A stretch of DNA of 32,802 nt from an uncultured Planctomycetaceae bacterium (GTDB lineage: Bacteria > Planctomycetota > Planctomycetia > Planctomycetales > Planctomycetaceae), in assembly GCA_937916515.1 (NCBI GenBank), contig CALFSX010000032.1, forward strand, positions 1 through 32,802, in the 5' to 3' direction. Below the pieces are notes generated by a model, which saw only the letters and a list, made by a program, of their open reading frames with translations, was not told the DNA's origin and ran no database searches. Both the position numbers and the translations under genes were made by a program. Shown here piece by piece: positions 1 to 7,720 of the stretch (the stretch's first letter is position 1; every line of letters starts with the position of its first letter).

Positions 1-2
1 TA

Positions 3-614
3 ACTCGCAAGTACGGCGGAACAGGGCTTGGCCTGGCAATTAGTCGGCGCATCGCTACAGCTTAGGGCGGTGGATTATGGGCGTCGAGCTATTTGGGGCG
101 TGGAAGTACGTTTTTTGTTCGCATTGCCACTGGTGACCTGACAGAAGTTCGCCTGATCAGAGAACCGCTGGAAGCGATACGTTCCACTCCCAGCAGAGGG
201 GTGCCTGTTTCCGTCGACCTGCATGAACGTCAAATACTTGTGGTCGATGATGGCGACCTGAATCGCCGGTTGATTCGTGTGATCCTGGAACGTGCTGGGG
301 CCCTCGTAGACGCCGCCGAGAATGGGGTAATTGCTGTTGAGAAGGTGAGTCAAAACCAATACGACGCTGTGTTGATGGATATGCAAATGCCCGTATTGGA
401 CGGCTATTCGGCGACTCGTCAACTTCGTAGTGAAGGGCACAGCTTGCCAATTTTCGCTCTCACCGCGAATGCCATGGCAGGAGATCGCGAAAAATGTCTG
501 GAAGCCGGATGTTCAGGTTATATCAGCAAGCCTGTTGACATGGACGCGCTGGTTAGCACTCTGCACGATGCATTTCAGTCGGAAGTCGCTGAGATGCAGA
601 CGGCAGGGGTCTAG
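3..614 (+). pseudogene. Hybrid histidine kinase/response regulator, C-terminal part, interrupted by in-frame TAG
   Basis: The frame enters from the left edge with a histidine-kinase ATP-binding G2 box (YGGTGLGLAIS, positions 12-44). It meets a TAG stop at 63-65 and then resumes in the same frame with the usual end of the ATPase domain (GRGSTFFV, about 96-119). A receiver domain follows at about 226-570, with the acidic pair VVDD, the phospho-acceptor Asp in VLMDMQMP, the conserved Thr in ALTANAM and the Lys in SKPVD. The protein would autophosphorylate and pass the phosphate to its own receiver. The stop falls where kinases usually read Met-Gly-Gly or Leu-Gly-Gly, and a single A-to-T change would restore TTG (Leu). 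It may be a real nonsense mutation, a sequencing error, or a boundary after which the receiver is translated alone from TTG at 93. The upstream sensor part lies outside the window. Confidence 0.75.
63..65 (+). other. In-frame TAG inside kinase ATPase domain
   Basis: The stop codon sits between the G2 box and the terminal GRGSTFF segment, with clear homology in the same frame on both sides. No frameshift is needed to join the two halves. A TTG codon at this place would give the sequence ATALGGGLW, which is normal for the family. Confidence 0.8.
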
Positions 615-700
615 GGCTGAATCCTCACGACCGCATTTTGGCATGGCCGGTAGCCTCAGGTCCGACGTTTTCCATTCACACCAATGCGAGCCTTATTTGA

Positions 701-1516
701 CTATTCAACTGCTCGCAGGTACTTCGCGAGTCCCGGAAGGTCGTCGGTGTTGATCATATCCACCTGTGCATTGTCGAGCGCTTCCCACATCGCCGGAACG
801 TCTGGTGTGGCCCAGAATCGGATACGTCGGCCAGCGGCGTGAGCCTTTGCGACACAGTCAGTCAGCTTCGCCCGTTCGGGCTCGGGAAACTCGCCGACAC
901 CGCGCCATTTGAAGTGGTTTCGCCAGTTGTCGCTGATGAGGGGCATCAGGTGCGACGAGTGGTGTGTATCCAGATCGCTTAGCCGCCCGTCGATTCCCGC
1001 GAAGCGTTTGCTACTGCCGGAAATGACGTCGAACGCTCGATCGCCGCTGATAACAATGTTAACCGCCTGTTCGTGGAATGTTCCGTTTTCAACATAGGAA
1101 AACACGTCAGCGTACTGTTGTTGCAGCAGCGTATTCAGAGCTGTGTAGGTGTTCGCTCCGTCAGCTTTGATATCAATCAGCAGTGTAAACACGGGGCCAT
1201 TTTTGTGAACTCGCCCGCCGTTTGCTTTGACGCGTTCCCTTAACGGCTTCAAGTACAGATCTTCGAGAGTTCTGTCTGGCGAAAGTTCCAGAAAGCTGTG
1301 AGCGACCAGCAACTTTCCGTTCACCAGAAAAACGTCTGCTTCGACGCTGCAAAATCCCTGCTCAAGAGCATCCAACAGCGGTCGCGTGTGAAGATAGTCG
1401 TTGTGAGCATGAGCACGCAACAGCGGCGCAGCGGCTTCCTCGGCAACTGCCGTTGGGAAATATTGAACGATCGCAAGAACGCAAACAACGTTCAGGCAGC
1501 GTAAGACTTGCGACAC
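701..1516 (-). CDS. Secreted GDPD/PI-PLC-like phosphodiesterase (AIM6-like)
   Basis: The protein resembles the glycerophosphodiester phosphodiesterase/PI-PLC-like TIM-barrel group, in particular the family named after yeast AIM6. The motif HAHNDY at about residue 36, followed by VEADVFLVNGKLLVAH (Glu59, Asp61, His73), matches the metal-binding and catalytic set of the fold. The longer open frame begins at TTG 1576. I prefer GTG at 1516 because GGAG lies 8 nt upstream and because this start gives a clean signal peptide (about residues 5-25, cleavage after AVA). It is therefore probably exported to the periplasm or cell surface. The substrate is unknown: a phosphodiester is expected from the fold, but this subfamily is poorly characterised. 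It is convergent with the kinase remnant and lies downstream of epmB on the same strand. Confidence 0.75.
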   Translation of the reverse strand: MSQVLRCLNVVCVLAIVQYFPTAVAEEAAAPLLRAHAHNDYLHTRPLLDALEQGFCSVEADVFLVNGKLLVAHSFLELSPDRTLEDLYLKPLRERVKANGGRVHKNGPVFTLLIDIKADGANTYTALNTLLQQQYADVFSYVENGTFHEQAVNIVISGDRAFDVISGSSKRFAGIDGRLSDLDTHHSSHLMPLISDNWRNHFKWRGVGEFPEPERAKLTDCVAKAHAAGRRIRFWATPDVPAMWEALDNAQVDMINTDDLPGLAKYLRAVE

Positions 1517-1615
1517 GGATTGTGCTCCAGAAGTAAGAGGTGAAGAATTGAATAGAGGGTGGTTGGCCAACACCAAGGCCGAAACTGCAGTGTCGCGACT
1601 TCCGATTGCCCAATT

Positions 1616-2683
1616 TCAAAACAGGCTTGTCTTGTTTGGCTGGCCCGGGATTTCCTGAACGAATTTTGGTACTGCATAACCGGGCAGTCGAGCTGCCAGT
1701 TCTGTTATCAATCGGCGACCGGTGGCAACATCGACCTCAAAGTGGGCGGCCCCGGTGATTCGATCCAGTTGGTGCAGATAGTATGGCATCACGCCAATGT
1801 TGGTCAGGCGTCGGCACAGTTCTTCCAGAGCATCTGCACAATTGTTGATGTTCCGCAACAGCACTGCCTGGTTCAGCACGGGAACGCCCGCCCGCACGAT
1901 TCGTTGCAACGCCTGTTGGCAGTCGTCCGCGATTTCGTTGCCGTGATTGGCGTGAACAATCACCAGCGGTTGAGCTCTAAGTTCTTTCAACAGCCTGATA
2001 AAGTTGTCGGTGACTCGTGACGGCAGCACAATTGGCAGTCGAGTGTGGAAGCGGATGCGTTCGATATGCGGAATGGCGTCCAGCTTCTGGCAGAGTTCTG
2101 TAAGGCGGATATCGGTCAGCATCAGCGGATCGCCGCCGCTAAGGATGACTTCTGTTATTGACGAATCTTCAGCAAGGGCGTCGATGGCGGGCTGCCAGTC
2201 ATCCATCCGGCGAGGTTCGTTTTGGTAGGGGTATTCTCTGCGAAAGCAATAACGGCAGTGAACGGCACACGCTCCGGTTGCCACCAGCAGGGCTCGACCG
2301 GCGTACTTTTGCAGCATTCCGGGGGCTTTGCGTGCCGCCGTATCGCCCACCGGGTCAGCCACAAAACCGGCTACGGAATTTGATTCTTCGGGGCCGGTCA
2401 GCACCTGCAGCAGCAGCGGATCATGTGGATTCGCTGGCTGCATTCTTCGCAAAAAACTTTCCGGAACCAGAGTCGGAAAGCCTTCGCTGCCAGTCAATTC
2501 GGCCTCAATTGCGGGCAAGCCCAGGCGTTTTCGCAGTTCAGCCGGGTCGCGAATTGCGGCGGCAAGCTGTCGTTGCCACGATTCCGTTGGCGGATTCTCA
2601 GGCACAACGTCGCGTTCCGGTTCTTCGGACGACGCCTGGGGAACTGCGGTTCTCAGCAAATTTGCTGCCGGAACAATCGACAT
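1616..2683 (-). CDS. epmB: EF-P beta-lysylation protein EpmB (lysine 2,3-aminomutase family, radical SAM)
   Basis: This is a KamA-family radical SAM enzyme. CxxxCxxC (Cys139, Cys143, Cys146 in ACAVHCRYCF) binds the 4Fe-4S cluster. The SAM-binding ILSGGDPL follows, and the C-terminal PGQPNKTSLF contains Lys351, which by analogy with lysine 2,3-aminomutase should carry PLP. At 355 residues it is the length of EpmB rather than of the longer catabolic aminomutases. EpmB converts (S)-alpha-lysine to (R)-beta-lysine for attachment to EF-P. The gene is divergent from efp with 128 bp between start codons, which strongly supports the assignment. The ATG start has a short GAG 9 nt upstream. No epmA ligase is visible in the window, so it must lie elsewhere or be missing. 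Confidence 0.93.
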   Translation of the reverse strand: MSIVPAANLLRTAVPQASSEEPERDVVPENPPTESWQRQLAAAIRDPAELRKRLGLPAIEAELTGSEGFPTLVPESFLRRMQPANPHDPLLLQVLTGPEESNSVAGFVADPVGDTAARKAPGMLQKYAGRALLVATGACAVHCRYCFRREYPYQNEPRRMDDWQPAIDALAEDSSITEVILSGGDPLMLTDIRLTELCQKLDAIPHIERIRFHTRLPIVLPSRVTDNFIRLLKELRAQPLVIVHANHGNEIADDCQQALQRIVRAGVPVLNQAVLLRNINNCADALEELCRRLTNIGVMPYYLHQLDRITGAAHFEVDVATGRRLITELAARLPGYAVPKFVQEIPGQPNKTSLF

Positions 2684-2811
2684 CTGGTTTCACTCGGCAA
2701 TGGGGTTGTGTTAGACTTCGCCGCGGCTTACGCATTTACCTATGACTCAAGCTCCGGCAACTTTGCCGCTTTGGGCAACCTTCAGAATATCAGAAGCAGA
2801 GAAGACCACCA
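2684..2811. promoter_or_regulatory. Divergent intergenic region epmB/efp
   Basis: These 128 bp separate the start codons of epmB (minus) and efp (plus), so both promoters must lie here or run into the neighbouring coding sequence. I could not identify convincing -35/-10 pairs by eye. The purine-rich AGAAG and GAGAAG just upstream of 2812 are the likely ribosome-binding sequence of efp. Confidence 0.5.
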
Positions 2812-3378
2812 ATGGCCTTACCCATTGAGAAGCACAAGAAGGGCAGCAAAATCCTTTTGAATGAGGATCCCTACGAAATTGTGGAAGTTAACTTCGTGAA
2901 GCCCGGCAAAGGCCAGGCTCTTTACAAATGCCGGCTTCGCAACCTGCTAAAAGGTGGCATGCTGGATCGAACATTCCGCAGCGGCGACAGTCTGGAAGAA
3001 GCCAACGTTCATCGCAGCGACGGAGCGTATTCGTACCGCGACGGCGAGAACTTCTACTTTCTGGACAACGACTCCTTTGAGCAGTTTGGCATGGCGGCTG
3101 ACGTGGTTGCCGATCAAATGACCTTTCTGATGGAAGGTTCGCCCGTTCAGTTACTGTTTTGGAATGGTCAGCTGATCAGCATCACTCCACCGCAGTACGT
3201 GGTAATGGAAGTCACCTACACAGAACCAGCGGCCAAGGGCGACACCGCCACCAACGTCACCAAGGCAGCTCAGTTGGAATGCGGTGCTGAGGTGCAGGTA
3301 CCGTCGTTTATTCGAGTCGGCGACAAAATCAAAATTGACGTCGAATCCGGCAGCTACTCTGAACGAGTTGCGTCGTAG
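2812..3378 (+). CDS. efp: Translation elongation factor P
   Basis: EF-P binds between the P and E sites of the ribosome and relieves stalling on polyproline. The 188-residue length is standard. The N-terminal KOW-like domain contains the loop VKPGKGQA, in which Lys33 is the equivalent of E. coli Lys34, the residue that receives beta-lysine. The two OB domains follow, with the signature WNGQLISITPPQYV at about 119-132 and the conserved VPSFIRVGDKIKID near the C-terminus. A Lys at position 33 together with the adjacent epmB indicates the beta-lysylation route rather than rhamnosylation at Arg. The ATG at 2812 is the family-typical start. A 12-bp hairpin lies 16 bp after the stop codon. Confidence 0.97.
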   Translation: MALPIEKHKKGSKILLNEDPYEIVEVNFVKPGKGQALYKCRLRNLLKGGMLDRTFRSGDSLEEANVHRSDGAYSYRDGENFYFLDNDSFEQFGMAADVVADQMTFLMEGSPVQLLFWNGQLISITPPQYVVMEVTYTEPAAKGDTATNVTKAAQLECGAEVQVPSFIRVGDKIKIDVESGSYSERVAS

Positions 3379-3394
3379 GTACCGGTATTGTTTT

Positions 3395-3423
3395 GTAGCG
3401 AAGGTCATCACGACCTTCGCTAC
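3395..3423. repeat. Perfect 12-bp palindromic hairpin downstream of efp
   Basis: GTAGCGAAGGTC at 3395-3406 and its exact reverse complement at 3412-3423 flank a 5-nt loop. There is no following T-run, so it is not a textbook intrinsic terminator. It could act as an mRNA 3' end stabiliser or be a dispersed palindromic repeat. Confidence 0.7.
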
Positions 3424-3461
3424 TGCTTGTTGATCCGTTAAACAACCTGCAACACCCCGTA

Positions 3462-3483
3462 GTGGATCTTTAACAAGATCCAC
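3462..3483. repeat. GTGGATCTT-N4-AAGATCCAC hairpin
   Basis: A perfect 9-bp stem (3462-3470 and 3475-3483) encloses a TAAC loop. Its core GGATCTT-N4-AAGATCC occurs twice more at 10785-10830, so it belongs to a dispersed palindromic family within this genome. It sits in the 201 bp between efp and miaB. Confidence 0.75.
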
Positions 3484-3579
3484 GACTGCATCAGTGAAAT
3501 TGAAGTTTCGCCCCATCCTCAAAAACGTTCAGCCATTTTTCAGCCAACAGTTTTGTTGCGATCTTAAGTAAACGAAATC

Positions 3580-5064
3580 ATGTCTTCGTCTCCAGACGGC
3601 CACAACGGCAAATTGTATATCGAAACCGTCGGCTGCCAGATGAATGTGCTGGACAGCGAACTGGTCGTTGCCGCGCTACGCAAAGATGGTTACGAACTGA
3701 CAGATGACCCCAAAGCTGCCGACACGCTGCTGTTTAATACCTGCAGTGTTCGCGAACATGCTGAACATAAAATCTATAGCTCATTGGGGCGTTTGAAGTA
3801 CGCCAAACGCACGGCTCCTCAGAAAGTGATAGGAGTTCTGGGCTGCATGGCTCAAAAGGATCAGGATCTGATTTTTGAGCGTGCTCCACATGTCGACATT
3901 GTCGTCGGAACCGGTCAGCTGGCTGAGATTCCTCGGCTAATCAAAGAAACTCGTAGCGCTGAAGCTCGCCAGCAGCAAAAAGCCGTCAGTCTGGGCCGAC
4001 GCGATGGTTCTGTTCTGGAAATTTCCAGCAGCTTCCAAAGTTACGACCCACTGCGTGACCCGGAAATGCGCCCGACCCCGTTTCAGGCCTTTGTTCGCAT
4101 CATGATTGGCTGCGACAAGTTCTGCACGTATTGCGTGGTTCCCGCTACTCGCGGCCCCGAACAAAGTCGTCCACCGTCGCACATCTTAAGCGAAGTCAAA
4201 GTGCTGGCGGATCAGGGCGTTAAAGAAATCTGCATGCTGGGGCAGACCGTTAACAGCTATAAGCATACAGAAGATGGTCGCACTCATCGGCTTTCTGATT
4301 TGATGTACGCGATCAACGAAGTGCCGGGCATCGAACGAATTCGCTTCGTGACCAGCTATCCGAAAGACATGACGGATGATCTGCTGCACGCTGTGCGAGA
4401 CCTGCCGAAGGCTGTGAAATACCTGCACGCTCCATTGCAGCACGGTTGCAACGATCAACTGAAGCTGATGAAACGCGGCTATACGGTTGAAGATTACAGA
4501 GAAATGATGCATCGTATCTGGGAGACCATTCCCGGCTGCAGCGTCAGCAGCGACTTTATCGTCGGCTTCTGTGGCGAGTCGGAAGAATCGCATCAGCTTA
4601 GCATTGCTTCCATTCGCGAATTTCGATTCAAGAACAGCTTCATTTTCAAGTACAGCGAACGAGGTGGCACCAAAGCCGCATCGCTGATGAAGGACGATAT
4701 TCCGGAAGACGTTAAGAAACGCCGCAACAACGAAATGCTGGCCGTTCAGAATGAAATCAGCGAAGAAGACAACGCGGAATTCATTGGTCGCCGAGTTTCT
4801 GTGTTGGTGGAAGGTCAAAGCAAAACCGCAGAACGCAAGGCGGCTCGAGGAGAAGACGCTTCCGCTCCCGGAGACCCTTTGGCAACTCAGTTGATGGGCC
4901 GTTCTGAGTGCGATCGCATTGTGGTATTCGACGGAAATCCCCGGTTGGCCGGTTCAACGTGCGAAGTTGAAGTTCACGATTGCACAGGAACCACCTTGAT
5001 TGGTTCCATCGTCACTAAAGAAGTCCAACACGGATCGTCCGGCATCCTGCCAATTCTGTCGTAA
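3580..5064 (+). CDS. miaB: tRNA-2-methylthio-N6-dimethylallyladenosine synthase MiaB
   Basis: MiaB adds the 2-methylthio group to i6A37 of tRNAs that read UNN codons. The N-terminal MTTase domain carries the three cysteines of the auxiliary 4Fe-4S cluster: Cys19 (VGCQMN), Cys55 (NTCSVRE) and Cys89 (LGCMAQ). The radical SAM domain has Cys178, Cys182 and Cys185 in IGCDKFCTYC, followed by VVPATRGPEQSRP. A C-terminal TRAM domain, expected to bind tRNA, lies at roughly residues 400-480. The length of 494 residues is slightly above the usual 440-475, partly because of extra sequence at about 125-165 and 418-440. The start ATG at 3580 has only a weak Shine-Dalgarno-like TAAG. The gene lies 201 bp after efp, so a link in translation fidelity is plausible, but an operon is not demonstrated. 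Confidence 0.95.
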   Translation: MSSSPDGHNGKLYIETVGCQMNVLDSELVVAALRKDGYELTDDPKAADTLLFNTCSVREHAEHKIYSSLGRLKYAKRTAPQKVIGVLGCMAQKDQDLIFERAPHVDIVVGTGQLAEIPRLIKETRSAEARQQQKAVSLGRRDGSVLEISSSFQSYDPLRDPEMRPTPFQAFVRIMIGCDKFCTYCVVPATRGPEQSRPPSHILSEVKVLADQGVKEICMLGQTVNSYKHTEDGRTHRLSDLMYAINEVPGIERIRFVTSYPKDMTDDLLHAVRDLPKAVKYLHAPLQHGCNDQLKLMKRGYTVEDYREMMHRIWETIPGCSVSSDFIVGFCGESEESHQLSIASIREFRFKNSFIFKYSERGGTKAASLMKDDIPEDVKKRRNNEMLAVQNEISEEDNAEFIGRRVSVLVEGQSKTAERKAARGEDASAPGDPLATQLMGRSECDRIVVFDGNPRLAGSTCEVEVHDCTGTTLIGSIVTKEVQHGSSGILPILS

Positions 5065-5069
5065 CCAAC

Positions 5070-5128
5070 GTAGGCCCGGTTCCCACCGGCCACGTCGACC
5101 ACGGGCGGCCGGTAGGGACCGGCCCAAC
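5070..5128. repeat. Palindromic element GTAGG(G/C)CCGGTT, copy 1
   Basis: The left arm is 5070-5091 and the right arm 5107-5128, with the outer right arm partly decayed (GGCCCAAC in place of GGCCCTAC). It is the most degenerate of the four copies in the window. Confidence 0.8.
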
Positions 5129-5218
5129 AGGATTCATGTCGTTCAGACGTTTTCCGTCGTCCACTTCCCGTCAACTCGACGCCAGATTCCGGCTGGATTG
5201 CTGTCCTGCAAATCAAAT

Positions 5219-5277
5219 GTAGGGCCGGTTCCCACCGGCCACGCCGAACACGGACGGCCGGTAGGAAGCGGCCCTAC
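5219..5277. repeat. Palindromic element GTAGGGCCGGTT, copy 2
   Basis: The left arm is 5219-5240 and the right arm 5256-5277, with mismatches inside the right arm (GGAAGCGG in place of GGAACCGG). It is part of the 149-bp array. Confidence 0.85.
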
Positions 5278-5367
5278 AGGATTCATGTCGTTCAGGCGTT
5301 TTCCGTCGTCCACTGCCAGTCAACTCGGCGCCAGATTCCGGCTGGATTGCTGTCCTGCAAAGCGAAT

Positions 5368-5426
5368 GTAGGGCCGGTTCCCACCGGCCACGTCGACCAC
5401 GGGCGGCCGGTAGGAACCGGCCCTAC
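5368..5426. repeat. Palindromic element GTAGGGCCGGTT, copy 3
   Basis: The left arm is 5368-5389 and the right arm 5405-5426, complementary at 21 of 22 positions around a 15-nt loop. It lies directly downstream of the dehydrogenase stop codon, where it could stabilise or end the minus-strand transcript. Confidence 0.88.
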
Positions 5427-5440
5427 AGAATTCATGTTGT

Positions 5441-7012
5441 TCAGACGTTTTCCGTCGTCCACTTCCCGTCAACTCGACGCCAGATTCCGGCTGGATTGCT
5501 GTCCTGCAAAGTGGCGGGCAGTCGAGCTGGGCGAACGTTGTCATAGCATTGCAGCATGGCGAAGCGAGCGGCGGAACCAGGAAGCCCCACGGCCGTAAAG
5601 CCTGGATGACAGGTTGCCGGAAACGGGCCGCCGTGGTTCATTGCTGGCGATACTGCGACGCCGGTTGGCATCTTGTCGTTCAGCAGACGCCCAACCTTTG
5701 TTCGCAAGGCAGGTTCAATGACGTTGTAAGCTTCGTCGTCGTTGCCGGTGGTGTCCGAGTAGATACAGCCGGTCAAATTGCCTTCCAACGATTCGGCGAT
5801 GGCTGCCATTTGTTCGACGCTGTCTGCTAACACAATCAACGATCCGTTTCCAAAGGCTTCCGTTTGGAAGATTTCGGGATCGCTCAGGAACTGTGTTCCG
5901 CTGACTGTCATCAGTGTGTTGCTGAAGCTGACTCCTTTGCCACCACCAGCGGTGCCTCCAGCAAGCACTTTCGCACCGGCTTTCTGAATCGTGGCGACAC
6001 CAGCCGCGAAGCTTTGCTGAACACTGGCACTCAACATCGTTCCGACAGACGCTTTTCCGAAACGTGCGGCGACTGCTTCCACAAATTGCTGACCGGCACC
6101 TGTGTTGGGGACAATGACCAAGCCTGGATTAGTGCAGAACTGACCGGTTCCCATCAGGCAGCTTCCGGAAAACTCATCCGCCAATGCTTCTGATCGTTCG
6201 GCCAATGCTCCGTCTAATACGAACACTGGATTGATACTGGATAGTTCCATGTAGATCGGCTTGCCGACGGCATCGGCAGCAGCCTTCAGCTTCAGGCCGG
6301 TATGTCGAGCTCCCGTATAGCCCGCCGCACCGATGCGTGAATCCGAAACCAGCTTGTAGCCGTCTTCGTGGCTGGTTCGGTAAACCAGTTGTACCAGACC
6401 AGCAGGCATGTTGGTTGCGGTAATTGCGGCAAGCGCCGCTTCTGCAAAGATTCGAGTTGTCTTGGGGTGGCTGGAATGACCTTTGGCGATCACTGGATTT
6501 CCGGCAGCGATGGCAGCCGCAAAGTCGCCTCCCGCAATACCGTTGAAGGCGAACGGAAAGTTGTTTGGGCCAAACACAACGACCGGGCCAATCGGTCCCA
6601 GAATAGAACGAATACCGGTGGCCGTATCGATGACAGGATTCCGCCACGATTCTGTGCGAGCCGCTTCGGCAGCCTGTCGCAGCTGATTGGTCGTGCGAGG
6701 CAGTTCGCCGTCTTTCAGTCGCGGCGAAACAGGAAGTCCGGTTTCTTCGTGAGCGGCGGCGACCAAAGCGTCGGCTCTGGCTTCAATTTCGGTGGCGTAA
6801 GCTTCCAGAAATTCGGCGAAACGACTTCCTGACCAGCCTCGCATTTCTTTAGCGGTATCAGCCGCAACCTGCAGCATTTCGTCAATTTCAGACCACGGAC
6901 TGACGGGGTATTCGCCGGGCAGTGTTTCTTCGGTGGCAGGATTGACTGCTTGAAATGTCTTTGTGGCTGACGAAGCAATCCATTGACCGTTAATCAGAAT
7001 TGGGTGAGGCAT
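5441..7012 (-). CDS. Aldehyde dehydrogenase, 2,5-dioxovalerate (alpha-ketoglutaric semialdehyde) dehydrogenase type
   Basis: This is an NAD(P)-dependent aldehyde dehydrogenase of 523 residues. The Rossmann-domain segment FGPNNFPFAFN (about 147-157) and Lys177 in VIAKGHSSHP bind the cofactor. Glu256 (YMELSSINPVF) is the general base and Cys293 (GTGQFCTNPG) the nucleophile. The SSINPVFV and GQFCTNPG sequences are those of the alpha-ketoglutaric semialdehyde dehydrogenase group, which makes 2-oxoglutarate at the end of oxidative sugar-acid or pentose pathways. Specificity is inferred from family resemblance only. A KDG kinase gene 3.9 kb away fits sugar-acid use. The start ATG at 7010-7012 has a weak upstream GGT. 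The last 22 codons are copied twice in the adjacent tandem array. Confidence 0.88.
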   Translation of the reverse strand: MPHPILINGQWIASSATKTFQAVNPATEETLPGEYPVSPWSEIDEMLQVAADTAKEMRGWSGSRFAEFLEAYATEIEARADALVAAAHEETGLPVSPRLKDGELPRTTNQLRQAAEAARTESWRNPVIDTATGIRSILGPIGPVVVFGPNNFPFAFNGIAGGDFAAAIAAGNPVIAKGHSSHPKTTRIFAEAALAAITATNMPAGLVQLVYRTSHEDGYKLVSDSRIGAAGYTGARHTGLKLKAAADAVGKPIYMELSSINPVFVLDGALAERSEALADEFSGSCLMGTGQFCTNPGLVIVPNTGAGQQFVEAVAARFGKASVGTMLSASVQQSFAAGVATIQKAGAKVLAGGTAGGGKGVSFSNTLMTVSGTQFLSDPEIFQTEAFGNGSLIVLADSVEQMAAIAESLEGNLTGCIYSDTTGNDDEAYNVIEPALRTKVGRLLNDKMPTGVAVSPAMNHGGPFPATCHPGFTAVGLPGSAARFAMLQCYDNVRPARLPATLQDSNPAGIWRRVDGKWTTENV

Positions 7013-7149
7013 ATCGATAGGTACCAGTTTTCAAGTGAAGACAAGAATGCCGCGCGGCCGAATGTCTGGCGGCGGACAGGATTGGTTGATTTCAGGTTTG
7101 CGATGGTGAAGTTGGGCAGAACACGCTCTGTTCAGGTGCGAGACGTGAA

Positions 7150-7593
7150 CTAAAAAATGCCCAGTTCATCGCGGGCGTCATCTGTCATGCGTTCCGGCGA
7201 CCACGGAGGCGACATCACGATGTTAATGGCTGCTGTATCGACATCGTGAAGTCGTTCCAATGCCATTTTGGCCTGCTGAACCAACTGCGGTCCGGCGGGG
7301 CACGACGGGCTGGTGAGCGTCATGTCGACCTTGACCTTCCGGTCGTTTTCTTCGTCCTGTTCGATTGAGTAGATCAGGCCAAGGTCAACGATGTTGACGA
7401 ACAGTTCCGGGTCGATCACCTGTTTCAGTGCTTCGATATAGTCCAGTTCTGTGCTCGCCGCTTTTTCATCGGTGCTGGCTGAATCTGCGGCAGCCTCAAC
7501 TTCGCCGGCCGGGTTTTCCGATGCCGCAACTTCTGCTGCTGGTGAATCCTGTGGCTGTTCAACCTTGTCGGTTGTGTTTTCTTCGCTCGACAT
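7150..7593 (-). CDS. sufT: SufT/MIP18-type iron-sulfur cluster assembly factor (DUF59) with acidic N-terminal extension
   Basis: Residues 49-147 form a MIP18/DUF59 domain: YIEALKQVIDPELFVNIVDLG, with DPE at 61-63, and the conserved TSPSCPAGP with Cys98. The C-terminal SPPWSPERMTDDARDELG is the usual family end. Such proteins help insert Fe-S clusters, and SufT is the form associated with the SUF pathway. The first 48 residues are unusual for the family: rich in Ala, Glu, Asp and Ser, without hydrophobic segments, and probably disordered. The start ATG at 7593 has a strong AGGAG 7 nt upstream, so the extension is probably really translated. The Rieske gene lies 127 bp upstream on the same strand. 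MiaB and EpmB, also in this window, are Fe-S enzymes. Confidence 0.82.
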   Translation of the reverse strand: MSSEENTTDKVEQPQDSPAAEVAASENPAGEVEAAADSASTDEKAASTELDYIEALKQVIDPELFVNIVDLGLIYSIEQDEENDRKVKVDMTLTSPSCPAGPQLVQQAKMALERLHDVDTAAINIVMSPPWSPERMTDDARDELGIF

Positions 7594-7670
7594 TTTGTTA
7601 CTCCTGAATATTCCGGCACTCAGCGCGAGTACACGCGGCGTCCGGGTGATTGAGCTTTTGAATTCTTTTT

Positions 7671-7691
7671 GAGCATCGTATTTAGATGCTC
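7671..7691. repeat. Small hairpin between Rieske and sufT-like genes
   Basis: GAGCATC at 7671-7677 pairs with GATGCTC at 7685-7691 around a 7-nt AT-rich loop. The T-run lies on the plus-strand 5' side, so for the minus-strand transcript it is followed by A residues and is not an intrinsic terminator. Confidence 0.45.
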
Positions 7692-7720
7692 GTCAGATGG
7701 TCTTTAAAGTGGGGTCGCCT

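Larger units (their letters stand above)
5070..5510. repeat. Tandem array, three units of 149 bp, including copies of the aldehyde dehydrogenase gene tail
   Basis: Units begin at 5070, 5219 and 5368, giving an exact 149-bp period. Each unit consists of a 22-bp imperfect inverted repeat (left arm GTAGGGCCGGTTCCCACC and onward) and then about 75 bp identical or near-identical to the 3' end of the aldehyde dehydrogenase gene. The third unit supplies the real end of that gene, with its stop at 5441-5443. The first unit encodes the same last 22 residues and stop as the third. The middle unit differs at three residues (WQ for GK, and a final Ala for Val). It therefore looks like repeated duplication of the gene tail together with its downstream hairpin. 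It also fills the whole 376-bp gap between miaB and the dehydrogenase. Confidence 0.9.

Noticed and set aside
63-65. Recoding of TAG (pyrrolysine or readthrough) in the kinase
   Set aside because: There is no known need for pyrrolysine at this site and no stem-loop immediately after it. A point mutation or sequence error is simpler.
2158-2745. Long plus-strand open frame opposite epmB
   Set aside because: It is antisense to an unmistakable radical SAM gene and its translation has no domain.
4186-4818. 210-codon minus-strand open frame inside miaB
   Set aside because: It is the antisense shadow of the radical SAM/TRAM part of miaB, with a composition typical of a reverse frame.
5000-5371. 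Plus-strand open frame over the tandem array
   Set aside because: Its translation simply mirrors the repeat period (recurring VGPVPTGH and FPSSTRRQ stretches) and it starts inside miaB.
5070-5510. CRISPR array
   Set aside because: The repeat is periodic, but the 149-bp units are almost identical throughout, with no unique spacers of 25-45 bp and no cas genes nearby. It is a tandem duplication.
7671-7691. Intrinsic terminator of the Rieske gene
   Set aside because: The hairpin is followed by A residues, not T residues, in the minus-strand transcript.
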